64,000 nt of DNA from the NCBI GenBank assembly GCA_018710945.1, contig DVIW01000008.1, forward strand, positions 1 to 64,000, in the 5' to 3' direction. A program made the position numbers and the translations under genes. Source of the stretch: Candidatus Aphodovivens avistercoris. Its GTDB lineage: Bacteria > Actinomycetota > Coriobacteriia > Coriobacteriales > Eggerthellaceae. Numbering within the stretch: the first letter of the stretch is position 1; the number at the start of each line of letters is the position of its first letter. This document shows positions 37,155 to 44,752 of this stretch, piece by piece. Under the pieces are notes generated by a model, which was not told where the DNA came from, searched no databases, and worked only from the letters and a program-made list of their open reading frames with translations.

Positions 37155-38161
37155 CGCACCTCCTCCGACCGCGCGAACCACGCCTCGCCCGCCGCCGTCA
37201 GCACGGCGAACGCCGCAGCGCCCACCGCGATGCCCGCGACGATCAGCACATCGTTCGCCACGAGCGCGCCGCCGAGCGTCATGTCGGCCGCAAGCGGCTC
37301 GCCGCTCGGCAGCACGGGAATGAACGCCGTGGGGATGACCATCGTGGCCGTCGGCGGGAACAGCTGCGGCAGCGGCACGAGCGACCACGCAAACCCGCAG
37401 CCCAGCTGCACCACGAGCGGCACGAAGATGCCCGCCAGCAGCCCGAGACGCGCCGTGAGGAACAGTCCTGTGGGGATCATCCACGCGCTCGTCGCCGTCA
37501 CGGCAAGCGCCGCCGCAAGCATCGTGGCCAGAGCTGCCGGCGGCGCCGCGCCCGCGCCTCCCGTCATCACGACGGCCACCGCGTAGAGCGTGAACACGAT
37601 GAGGTTCGCCAGAAGCGACAGTCCGAGGCAGTACAGCGCCTTCGCCCACCACGCCGCACCGAGCGGCGCGCCCGACCCAAGCAGCGCGCGGTTGCGCAGG
37701 CGCGCATCAGCATTTGCCACGCAGCCCGTTACAAGCGCGATCATCACGTCCATGAGCAAGGCGTACCAGTAGTTCCACGGAGAGAACGACACGGGACCGC
37801 CGTTGCCAAGCGCCGCTGCCAGCGCCAGAAGCGGAAACGGCAGCGCCATGATCACCGCCAACCGCAGCGGTGCGGCGTGGCGGAACTTGAGCGCCTCGGC
37901 TCGCAGCGCCCGCCCGAGCGTCGCGCGTGGCGCTGCACTCGCTCGACCGCCGTTGCGAACCGCAGGAGCGGCATGCTCTGCGGCTTTGCTGATCCCGCAG
38001 TCGCCGTGCGCCCAGCCCGCGGCCGGCGCGCCCGCAGAAACGTCCGACACGGCCGCTTCCCCACGCATCGCCGCAGACGAGCGCGCCGCAAACGCGCCAG
38101 AGCCAGCAGCCGCCCTCGTCGCGCGCGTCGGCGACGCCGCATTCGTTATCGCGCCCCTCAT
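37151..38161 (-). CDS. ABC-2 type permease, lantibiotic immunity (MutE/EpiE-like)
   Basis: A 336-residue permease from ATG 38161, overlapping the ATPase stop by 4 nt. The first about 85 residues are Ala/Gly/Arg-rich and look like an added cytoplasmic leader. The permease core begins LRAEALKFRHAAPLRLAVIMALPFPLL and includes WNYWYALLMDVMIALVTG, a motif region common in MutE/EpiE/BcrB-type proteins. Six helices are expected. Confidence 0.87.
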   Translation of the reverse strand: MRGAITNAASPTRATRAAAGSGAFAARSSAAMRGEAAVSDVSAGAPAAGWAHGDCGISKAAEHAAPAVRNGGRASAAPRATLGRALRAEALKFRHAAPLRLAVIMALPFPLLALAAALGNGGPVSFSPWNYWYALLMDVMIALVTGCVANADARLRNRALLGSGAPLGAAWWAKALYCLGLSLLANLIVFTLYAVAVVMTGGAGAAPPAALATMLAAALAVTATSAWMIPTGLFLTARLGLLAGIFVPLVVQLGCGFAWSLVPLPQLFPPTATMVIPTAFIPVLPSGEPLAADMTLGGALVANDVLIVAGIAVGAAAFAVLTAAGEAWFARSEEVR

Positions 38162-38868
38162 GCCGCCCGCCCCTTTCGGCACACGTCCATGAACAGCGCT
38201 TCAAGGTCCTCGCCCACGTGCAGCTCGTCCTCATAGGCCAGGCGCCCCTCGTAGATGATGCCCACGCGGTCGGCCATCTGCTGCACCTCGGAGAGGATGT
38301 GGCTCGACACGAGCACCGTAATGCCCGCTGCGGCGAACGAGCGGATGAGGTCACGCAGCTCTTCGATGCCGATGGGATCGAGCCCATTCGTCGGCTCGTC
38401 GAGGATGAGCAGCTGCGGATCGGCCAGAAGCGCAAGCGCGATGCCAAGGCGCTGCTTCATGCCCATTGAGAAGCGGCCCGCGCGCTTGGAGCCCGCGCTC
38501 GCCAGCCCCACGGTGCGCAGCACCTCGTCGATGCGCGCCGCAGGCAGTCCGAGCAGCGTCGTGCGCACGCGCAGGTTCTCGCGCGCCGAGAGATTGGGGT
38601 AGATCGGCGCCTCCTCGATGAGCGAGCCGATGCGGTACAGATCAGCGCGCCGCCACGGCCGCCCGTCGAAGAGGATCTCGCCCGCCGTCGGGCGCAGCAT
38701 CCCGCAGATCATCTTGAGTGCAGTCGATTTCCCCGCGCCGTTGGGGCCCAAAAGCCCGTACACCCGCCCGCGCTCCACGTGCAGGCACACGTCGGCCACC
38801 GCCGCGCCCGCCTCCGTGTCGCGCCCGAACCGCTTGGTGAGCCCGCGCGTTTCCAGCATGCAATCCAT
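38158..38868 (-). CDS. ABC transporter ATP-binding protein, lantibiotic immunity (MutF/BcrA-like)
   Basis: A 236-residue ATPase with AAAGGAGC before ATG 38868. Walker A GPNGAGKST (41-49), Q-loop region SLIEEAPIYPNLSARENL, signature FSMGMKQRLGIALALL, Walker B LLILDEPTNGLDPIGIEEL. The EEAPIYPNLSA segment is typical of BcrA/MutF ATPases. It is the first gene of the operon ATPase-permease-permease-YxeA-like, followed by regulator and kinase genes. Confidence 0.93.
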   Translation of the reverse strand: MDCMLETRGLTKRFGRDTEAGAAVADVCLHVERGRVYGLLGPNGAGKSTALKMICGMLRPTAGEILFDGRPWRRADLYRIGSLIEEAPIYPNLSARENLRVRTTLLGLPAARIDEVLRTVGLASAGSKRAGRFSMGMKQRLGIALALLADPQLLILDEPTNGLDPIGIEELRDLIRSFAAAGITVLVSSHILSEVQQMADRVGIIYEGRLAYEDELHVGEDLEALFMDVCRKGRAA

Positions 38869-38934
38869 GCGTGCTCCTTTCTCCCCGCGTCCCACCACAC
38901 GCGGAACGCCCGTTACAGGAACAAGCATGGAGGC

Positions 38935-38960
38935 TGCTTCTAACGAAGCCTTAACGGTTG
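38935..38960 (-). promoter_or_regulatory. Candidate response-regulator binding site
   Basis: On the minus strand CGTTAAGGCTT and CGTTAGAAGCA lie head to tail (CGTTA repeated with an 11-bp period), 67-88 nt upstream of the ATPase start. This spacing is the classical OmpR-family direct-repeat layout. Confidence 0.5.
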
Positions 38961-39030
38961 GGAAAAAATATGCGACGCGAGACGCAGAACGGGGCACGAC
39001 AGCGCCGCAGCGCCGCACCCGCACGACGTC

Positions 39031-40077
39031 TCAGAACGGCACGAAGCAGAACGTCTTAGCCGAAGTCGATCGCGAGCGGCTCAAGCGCCCGTGCTCATCG
39101 GCAGCCTCGCGGCGCCAGGGAACGCCGAAACGCTTGAGCAGACGCGCGAAGTGCGTCGCATTCATCACGTCGCGGTACGAGAAGCGCACGATCGGTATGC
39201 CGTACGCCGTGAGCCGCGACTCCCGGCGCCGCTCGTCCTCCAGCACGCGCAGGGCGTCACGACCGCCGCGCAGCGAGGCGTCCTCGTACTTCGCGCGGCC
39301 GTCGAACTCGCCGATGACGCGCAAGCCGTCCTCGCGCATCCAGAGGAAGTCGACGCGGTACGTCCGCCCCTCATCGAGCGGTCGTTTGAAGGAGACCTGC
39401 AGGTCAGGCAGGGCGAACCCCTGCTCGATCATCGCGGCGCGCGCGACGGACTCCCCCGCGCTCTCGCTGCGCGCATCGGCGTAGCGCAACGTCCTGACCG
39501 CGTGGCGCACGCCCGTCTGCCGACTGCCTTTTTCGAGAAAGGACGCTTCCAAGCGGCCACGCACTGCGCGGCCCGACCGCAGGGCCGCGTCTGCCAGGGC
39601 AAGCGCGCGCTTGAACCCAGCCGTCCTCATGCAATCGAGCAACGTGCGCTCAAACGACGTGACGCGGATCCCCTCCACAACGCAAACATCCTCGTCATCG
39701 GGCATAACATGGAACCGCACCCCGCGCGTGGCGCGCGCACGACACGCGCGGGTCGTTGCGACGTGCACCTGCCGCGTCGACGCGAACGACGCAGGCAGAT
39801 CGTAGGCCAGCACCGCCGACCCGAAGCAGAACACCCAATCGGGATGCAGCTTCTGCAGGGCACGAAGCGTGAACTGCGCTCGATCGCGTGTGGAAAGGCT
39901 CTCCCAGCAGGAACGACGCGCATACACACTGCGCGCAGGCCGAACGACCTCGTCGCGCGCCGCAAGGCGCCGAAGCGCATCCCGCAGGCGCGGATCGACC
40001 GTCGCCAGGCAGCAACGCTGCCGCTCAGCGTGCGCGAAGAGCCGCTCCAGCTCCGCGATGCGATGCCTCGATCCCAT
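39031..40077 (-). CDS. AbiEi-like protein with a PD-(D/E)XK-type nuclease domain
   Basis: A 348-residue protein, ATG 40077 preceded by GGAAGGGGG. The N-terminus resembles the winged-helix AbiEi domain (DPRLRDALRRLAARDEVVRPARSVYARR: a helix-turn-helix then the basic wing). The middle (FRAL...PDWVFCFGSAVLAYDLP, VEGIRVTSFERTLLDCMR) follows the AbiEi C-domain pattern. The last 120 residues have YRVDFLW and VIGEFDGRAKYED, an arrangement of D, then E-x-D-x3-K, as in PD-(D/E)XK or DUF559-like nucleases. No AbiEii toxin gene is adjacent. Antitoxin, nuclease or both remain open. Confidence 0.75.
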   Translation of the reverse strand: MGSRHRIAELERLFAHAERQRCCLATVDPRLRDALRRLAARDEVVRPARSVYARRSCWESLSTRDRAQFTLRALQKLHPDWVFCFGSAVLAYDLPASFASTRQVHVATTRACRARATRGVRFHVMPDDEDVCVVEGIRVTSFERTLLDCMRTAGFKRALALADAALRSGRAVRGRLEASFLEKGSRQTGVRHAVRTLRYADARSESAGESVARAAMIEQGFALPDLQVSFKRPLDEGRTYRVDFLWMREDGLRVIGEFDGRAKYEDASLRGGRDALRVLEDERRRESRLTAYGIPIVRFSYRDVMNATHFARLLKRFGVPWRREAADEHGRLSRSRSTSAKTFCFVPF

Positions 40078-40182
40078 GGCGCGCCCCCTTCCGCACGCTC
40101 CCCTTCCTTTTCCGCAGTATCTCACGGAACGACGCACCTTTGCGCAGAGATCCGCGGTGCCGCCGCAGCTGGCACCAAGCCG

Positions 40183-40449
40183 TCACTTTAAGCGAATGGC
40201 AGGGTTCCCCCGCGACCCGATCGTCGTCTGTTTCGCGCGCTCGCGGGGCGGTTTAGCGCGCGAAACGGACGACGATGCGCGGTCGTGTGACACGCCTGCC
40301 GCTGGCGCTTTGGGCCGCCGATGGCCGCAGCTCGGGCATACGTCGTCATCCACCGCGCGCTGCGCGCCGCACACTGGACAGGTGCCGTTCAGCTCGCGCA
40401 ACCGGTCAACCTTGCCGCACCGATTGCACATCGAGCACACGTAGCACAT
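40183..40449 (-). CDS. Small zinc-ribbon protein whose 3' end contains a hairpin element
   Basis: An 88-residue frame from ATG 40449 (GGGAGTGCAAG upstream). The first 45 residues hold eight Cys as MCYVCSMCNRCGK, CPVCG and CPSCG, two zinc-ribbon or rubredoxin-like knuckles. The C-terminal about 30 residues are basic and encoded by hairpin copy E and its flank, so the original gene may have ended earlier. It lies 143 nt downstream of the ferredoxin subunit gene on the same strand. Function unknown; nucleic-acid or metal binding is likely. Confidence 0.65.
   Translation of the reverse strand: MCYVCSMCNRCGKVDRLRELNGTCPVCGAQRAVDDDVCPSCGHRRPKAPAAGVSHDRASSSVSRAKPPRERAKQTTIGSRGNPAIRLK
40219..40277 (+). 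repeat. Hairpin element, copy E (inside a small gene)
   Basis: Arms 40219-40240 and 40256-40277, 20 of 22 pairs plus one G-T, loop 15 nt. Core TGTTTCGCGCGC / GCGCGCGAAACG. It overlaps the 3' part of the zinc-ribbon frame. Confidence 0.87.
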
Positions 40450-40592
40450 CTTGCACTCCCCCCATCTTGCCGAACGCGCCCTGATCCCGCAGAAAGCCAG
40501 CGCCCCGGCACCGCGCCCCGCAAGGCGCCGCGCATTCCCCGCAAAAGAAGCGCCCGCACGCAACGGCGCGCGGGCGCAATCCGTCGAAGCGG

Positions 40593-40931
40593 CTACACGA
40601 ACAAGGCCATCTTCCTCGAATCCATCTTCTTGGCCAGCTCTTCAACAGGACCGTAGTGCATGCACCCCGCTTGGCAGTGCTTCACGCACGTCGGCTGCTT
40701 CCCTTCAGCGGTGCGCGCGGCGCACAGGTCGCACAGCTCCGTCGGGACGGGAAGGAATTCGTACTGGAACCGACCGCCGCCCAGATCGTGCGGCCCGATC
40801 TCGTAGGGGCTGATGCCCACCTTTCCCTTCTCCAGCAGCTTCTTCGGCTGGTAGCCGTGCTCCTGCTGGCAGGCGATCTCGCAGGTGTGGCAGCCCGTGC
40901 ACCACTTGTAGTCGATAAGGAGCCCGTACAT
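40593..40931 (-). CDS. Two-cluster ferredoxin subunit of the molybdopterin oxidoreductase
   Basis: A 112-residue electron-transfer protein with AGGTGGT before the ATG. Cys at 11, 14, 17 and 21 form the first cluster motif (CTGCHTCEIAC); Cys at 67, 70, 82, 86 and 90 supply the second (CDLC ... TCVKHCQAGC). It is shorter than DmsB/NrfC-type subunits (about 200 residues, four clusters), so only two [4Fe-4S] clusters can be held. It starts 10 nt after the catalytic subunit gene stops and no membrane anchor gene follows. It passes electrons to the molybdenum subunit. Confidence 0.92.
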   Translation of the reverse strand: MYGLLIDYKWCTGCHTCEIACQQEHGYQPKKLLEKGKVGISPYEIGPHDLGGGRFQYEFLPVPTELCDLCAARTAEGKQPTCVKHCQAGCMHYGPVEELAKKMDSRKMALFV

Positions 40932-40941
40932 CTCGTACCAC

Positions 40942-43296
40942 CTAGCCTTCCCATTTGCTGATGCGGCACAGCTGCGACTTATAGGAGTTGCCCAACCCGG
41001 TCTTGCCCGGCCGCATCGGCATCAGCTTGTTGATGTTGCATTCCATGACGCCGAACAGGCCGGCTTCCGTTCCGTCGTCTTCAGCGTGACCCTTGCGTTC
41101 GGGGAACCACCAGCCGTGGTCGGCCGACACCACGCCCTGCTTGATGCGCGGCGAGACTTCAGCGCGCTCGCGACAGGAACCGAAGGGGTTCTCGATGAGC
41201 ACCCAGTCCCCGTCTTCGATGCCGTAGCGCTCGGCGTCAACGGGGTTGATCATCACCTGCGGACCCGGATGGATGGCGCGCATGGAGGGCGCCTGGCGAT
41301 GCTCGGAATGGAACAGGCTCCAACGACGCGCGCCCGTCGTGAGCACCAACGGATACTCCCGAGCCAGCTCCGGCGAGCTCACCGGGCTCTCGGGCGGCTC
41401 TTCGAACGACGAGAGGGGGTTGTAACCCATGTTCTGCATGGCGATGGAGTAGAAGTTGTAGCGTCCGGTGTCGGTGTTGAAACCGGGCTGGCCGTCAGGA
41501 CGCAGCTTGCCGGTCTTGTACTTGTAGTACTCGAACTCCGGATAGGCCCAGGTGCGCTCTTTGATCTGCTCGTAAGTGAACGGGGAGCTCTGCAGGCAGA
41601 AATCGTAGAAGTCCTCGTCGCGCGTCCAGGGCACCTTGTCAGCGCCATGGAAACGCCGTCCCACCTCGTAGATGATCTGCTGGTCAGATTTGCACTCGCC
41701 CAGAGGCTCGATGCACTGCGCCACCGCGCCCAGCTGGTAGGGCTGGTGCCCTGTGATGCCCGCGCGCTCCGCGAACGTGCAGGCGGGAAGGAAGACGTCC
41801 GCCGCGGCCATCGCCGTGGGTGTCATGAACAGGTCCACCACCACGTTGAACTCCGTGCCCTGGATGGCGGGCAGGATGCGCTGCGGCGCGGCGCCCATGT
41901 TGGCGATGGGGTTGTTCGTCTCCAGCCACAGGCACTTCACCGGATAGGGCTTGCCCGTCTCAAGCGCCTCGAGCTCCATGTCCTGGCTGATGGCCGCCAT
42001 GGACCGGCACCCGTTGTACTCCTCGTTCATGCGCCTGGAGCCCGGAGCCGCCCATTCAGGGGCGGGCAGCGCCTCGATGGCGGAGAAGTCGGACATCCAG
42101 GTGGATCCCACGCCGAAGCACGGGCGGCCGCACACCATGGAGCCGGGCTTCTCGAAATTGCCGGTGACGGCCAGAAGGTCGAACACCGCCATGCCCGTGA
42201 TGAACCCCTCGGGCGTGTGGTCCATCGCCACGCCCCACTGCAGGCAGGCGGAACGGGCGCGGCCCAGCGCGCGGGCGCATTCCGTGATCTTTTCGGCATC
42301 GACGCCGCAGATCTCGGCAACGCGCTCGGCGGTGTAGCCCTTGATGCTCTCGGCGAACTCGTCGAAACCGTAGGTCCATAGATCGATGAACTCGTGATCC
42401 TGCAGATCCTCCTGGATGATGATGTTGGAAAGCGCCAGCGCCAGCGCGCAATCGGTGCCCGGACGCACCTGGAACCAGTACTCCGCCTTGCCGGCGAGCC
42501 AGGTGAGCTTGGGATCCATGCAGATGATCTTCGAACCGCGCTTCATGCACTCCACGATCCAATGGCCCAGCGTGCCGTCGGAGTTGGCCACGACAGGGTT
42601 GTTGCCCCACACCATGATGTACTCCGGCACCTCGAAGCGCGGGTCGTCGTAGCGCTCGGGGAAGAACTGCGAGTAGTCGCACACGAACATGTCGCCCACC
42701 TTCAGCGAGGTGGAGAACAGGCGCGGCGCGTAGCACGCCTGGCCCGAAAGGAAGCCCATGCCGTAGTTGGGCGTGCCCAGCATCTGGGCGAGCATCGGCC
42801 CGTAGCCGTTGATGTCGCGTCCGGTTCCCTGATGCACGAAGATCGACTCGGCGCCGTATTCCTTGGCGATGCGCGTGATCTGCTCGTAGATGATGTCGTA
42901 AGCCTCGTCCCAGCTTATCTGCTCCCAAGCGTCCTTGCCGCGGTTCTCGCGGGCGCGCTTCATCGGATGCAGGATGCGGTCGGGATGGTAGATCATCTCC
43001 TTGGCCGCAAGGCAGCGCAAGCAAAGGCGCCCCTGGTTGTGCGGGTTCTCGGGATCGCCCTCGATGTGGTCGATCACCCCGTCCTTCACGTAAACCAGCA
43101 AACCGCAGTTCTGATGGCAACCCGGGCCGGTGCGGGCGTTGGTCCTGATGACCGTCATCCCGTCTTCCTCCCACGTCCATTCACGGCCCGTGGCGTCATC
43201 CTGGGTCGTCGCATCGCGCGCCTCTTCTTTGACGAAGAACGATCCGTAGACATCAGCCTCGATCTCGTTTTTGACCGTCGGGGTTTCAGCGGACAT
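40942..43296 (-). CDS. DMSO reductase family molybdopterin oxidoreductase (dehydroxylase-like catalytic subunit)
   Basis: A 784-residue Mo-bisPGD enzyme. Iron-sulfur ligands are visible as C60-x3-C64 and C92-x2-C95 (GPGCHQNCG, GRLCLRC); the first Cys of the usual CxxCxxxC motif is absent. The three Mo-cofactor regions follow (SWDEAYDIIYEQI; WLETNNPIANMGAAPQ; C-terminal MINPVDAERYGIEDGDWV and NPFGSCRERAEV). There is no twin-arginine signal, so the enzyme should be cytoplasmic. With its ferredoxin subunit, divergent LysR and MFS carrier it matches the gene layout of catechol dehydroxylases of Eggerthella and Gordonibacter, which remove a ring hydroxyl from dietary or host catechols. Substrate is not deducible from sequence. 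Confidence 0.9.
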   Translation of the reverse strand: MSAETPTVKNEIEADVYGSFFVKEEARDATTQDDATGREWTWEEDGMTVIRTNARTGPGCHQNCGLLVYVKDGVIDHIEGDPENPHNQGRLCLRCLAAKEMIYHPDRILHPMKRARENRGKDAWEQISWDEAYDIIYEQITRIAKEYGAESIFVHQGTGRDINGYGPMLAQMLGTPNYGMGFLSGQACYAPRLFSTSLKVGDMFVCDYSQFFPERYDDPRFEVPEYIMVWGNNPVVANSDGTLGHWIVECMKRGSKIICMDPKLTWLAGKAEYWFQVRPGTDCALALALSNIIIQEDLQDHEFIDLWTYGFDEFAESIKGYTAERVAEICGVDAEKITECARALGRARSACLQWGVAMDHTPEGFITGMAVFDLLAVTGNFEKPGSMVCGRPCFGVGSTWMSDFSAIEALPAPEWAAPGSRRMNEEYNGCRSMAAISQDMELEALETGKPYPVKCLWLETNNPIANMGAAPQRILPAIQGTEFNVVVDLFMTPTAMAAADVFLPACTFAERAGITGHQPYQLGAVAQCIEPLGECKSDQQIIYEVGRRFHGADKVPWTRDEDFYDFCLQSSPFTYEQIKERTWAYPEFEYYKYKTGKLRPDGQPGFNTDTGRYNFYSIAMQNMGYNPLSSFEEPPESPVSSPELAREYPLVLTTGARRWSLFHSEHRQAPSMRAIHPGPQVMINPVDAERYGIEDGDWVLIENPFGSCRERAEVSPRIKQGVVSADHGWWFPERKGHAEDDGTEAGLFGVMECNINKLMPMRPGKTGLGNSYKSQLCRISKWEG

Positions 43297-43320
43297 TCCC
43301 TTCTCCTTTCCACAAAACGT

Positions 43321-43345
43321 CGCGGCGCCAAATGGCAGCGCCGCG
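43321..43345. promoter_or_regulatory. Dyad in the oxidoreductase/LysR divergent spacer
   Basis: CGCGGCGC and GCGCCGCG separated by 9 nt, lying 25-49 nt upstream of the oxidoreductase start. It could be an operator or an mRNA hairpin. A -10-like TACAAT for the LysR gene lies at 43562-43567. The rest of the 341-nt spacer shows no gene. Confidence 0.45.
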
Positions 43346-43637
43346 CAGCCCCGTCCCTTGCGGGAAGCAGCGAGCTTACGGCAGATGGGGGCTGCTGAAA
43401 GATCGCATGGACGAAGCGAGGGAAGCGGGCGTCGGGCAAGCCCCGCCGCCCTCGCTTCACCGTCCGAGGGAAGAGTACGCCCGCTCCGCCCAAGAAGCGC
43501 CGACGAAAAAGGAATGGCCCATTCAAACGGAGCCCGCCGTGCCCCTCCGCAGGCGTTGGCTTACAATGAGGCGCGGCAAAGCGAAAGCGGCGCCCGTCGG
43601 CTGCGCAACCCAACCGACGGGAGAAGGGGGCGCCCAG

Positions 43638-44558
43638 ATGAACATCGACCTGCTCAGAGAATGCGTGCACCTTGCATCGAGCCTGAGCTTCACGGAGACG
43701 GCCAAGCGCTTCTACATAACGCAACCCGTCCTGAGCAAGCACATCGCCAGCGTGGAGAAAGAGCTGGGGCTCGACCTGTTCATCCGCAGCAAGAACGGCG
43801 TGCACCTGACGAAGGTGGGACGCGCGTTCATCCAGGACGCCTCGCACCTGCTTGACGGCTACGACGGGATGCTGGAGCGCGCACGGCACATCGCCTCGGG
43901 GAAAGACGCCATCATCAACATCGGCTACCTGCACGGGGCCAGCTCCCGGTTGCTGCCGCAAGCGCTCAAACGCTTCAAGAAGGGGCATCCGACCATCGAG
44001 GTGAACTACCTGTCGATGGAGATAGACGAGATCCCCCAGCGCCTCAATGGCAACGACATCGACTTCGCCGTGACCAGCGACCTCGCAAGCTTCGATTCCG
44101 ACCGCTTCAACCAGGTGGAGCTCTACCCGGATTCGCTGTGCCTCATCGTTCCCCGCGGCCACCGGCTTTCAGAGCGCAGCATCATACGCCTCGATGACCT
44201 CAAAGGCGAGGAAATCATCGTGCCGCGCTCGTCGTTCATGCCCAACGAGTCGACCTACATCAACAAGATCCTCAGCCCCATCGTCGAGTCCATCCGCCCC
44301 AAGCGGCTCATCGGTGACCTGAACAGCATCGCCATGTCCATGGCCATCGAGAACTGCGCCGCCATCGAGTTCGACCACCTCAGGAACATCTTCAGCCCCG
44401 ACCAGTTCTCGTTCATCCCCCTCGATGCGAACATTCCCGCGTTCAACGTCGTGGCAGCCTGGAAACGGGCAGGGGAAACGGAGGCAATGCACGATTTGGC
44501 TGTCGAGCTCAAGCGGCAGTGCATCGCCAAAGGGCTTTGCCCCGCCGAATCGCGGTAG
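43638..44558 (+). CDS. LysR family transcriptional regulator
   Basis: A 306-residue regulator with AGAAGGGGGCG before ATG 43638. The N-terminal winged HTH reads LASSLSFTETAKRFYITQPVLSKHIASVEKELG, followed by the linker helix and a two-lobed effector domain (INIGYLHGASSRLLPQALKRF; DIDFAVTSDLASFDSD). It is divergent from the molybdenum oxidoreductase gene and 194 nt ahead of the MFS gene, so it probably controls both in response to the pathway substrate. Confidence 0.94.
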   Translation: MNIDLLRECVHLASSLSFTETAKRFYITQPVLSKHIASVEKELGLDLFIRSKNGVHLTKVGRAFIQDASHLLDGYDGMLERARHIASGKDAIINIGYLHGASSRLLPQALKRFKKGHPTIEVNYLSMEIDEIPQRLNGNDIDFAVTSDLASFDSDRFNQVELYPDSLCLIVPRGHRLSERSIIRLDDLKGEEIIVPRSSFMPNESTYINKILSPIVESIRPKRLIGDLNSIAMSMAIENCAAIEFDHLRNIFSPDQFSFIPLDANIPAFNVVAAWKRAGETEAMHDLAVELKRQCIAKGLCPAESR

Positions 44559-44752
44559 CCCATCTTTATTTGCATGACCCATACCTCTTTCGTAGGCGAA
44601 GGCGGATCGCAGCGCCCCTAGAATCTCGGTGAACCGGGGGGCGGGGCGCTGAAAGCCGCTCCGCAAGGGGAATCCCCGGCAGCACTCTGCGTCGTCGGGC
44701 GACACGCAAGCGCGCAGAAATCCGTCTCGCTTTCGAAAAGGAGGGGTTTTCC

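Noticed and set aside
43271-43855. Plus-strand frame over the start of the LysR gene
   Set aside because: Out of frame with the clear LysR helix-turn-helix, and composition is unlike a protein.
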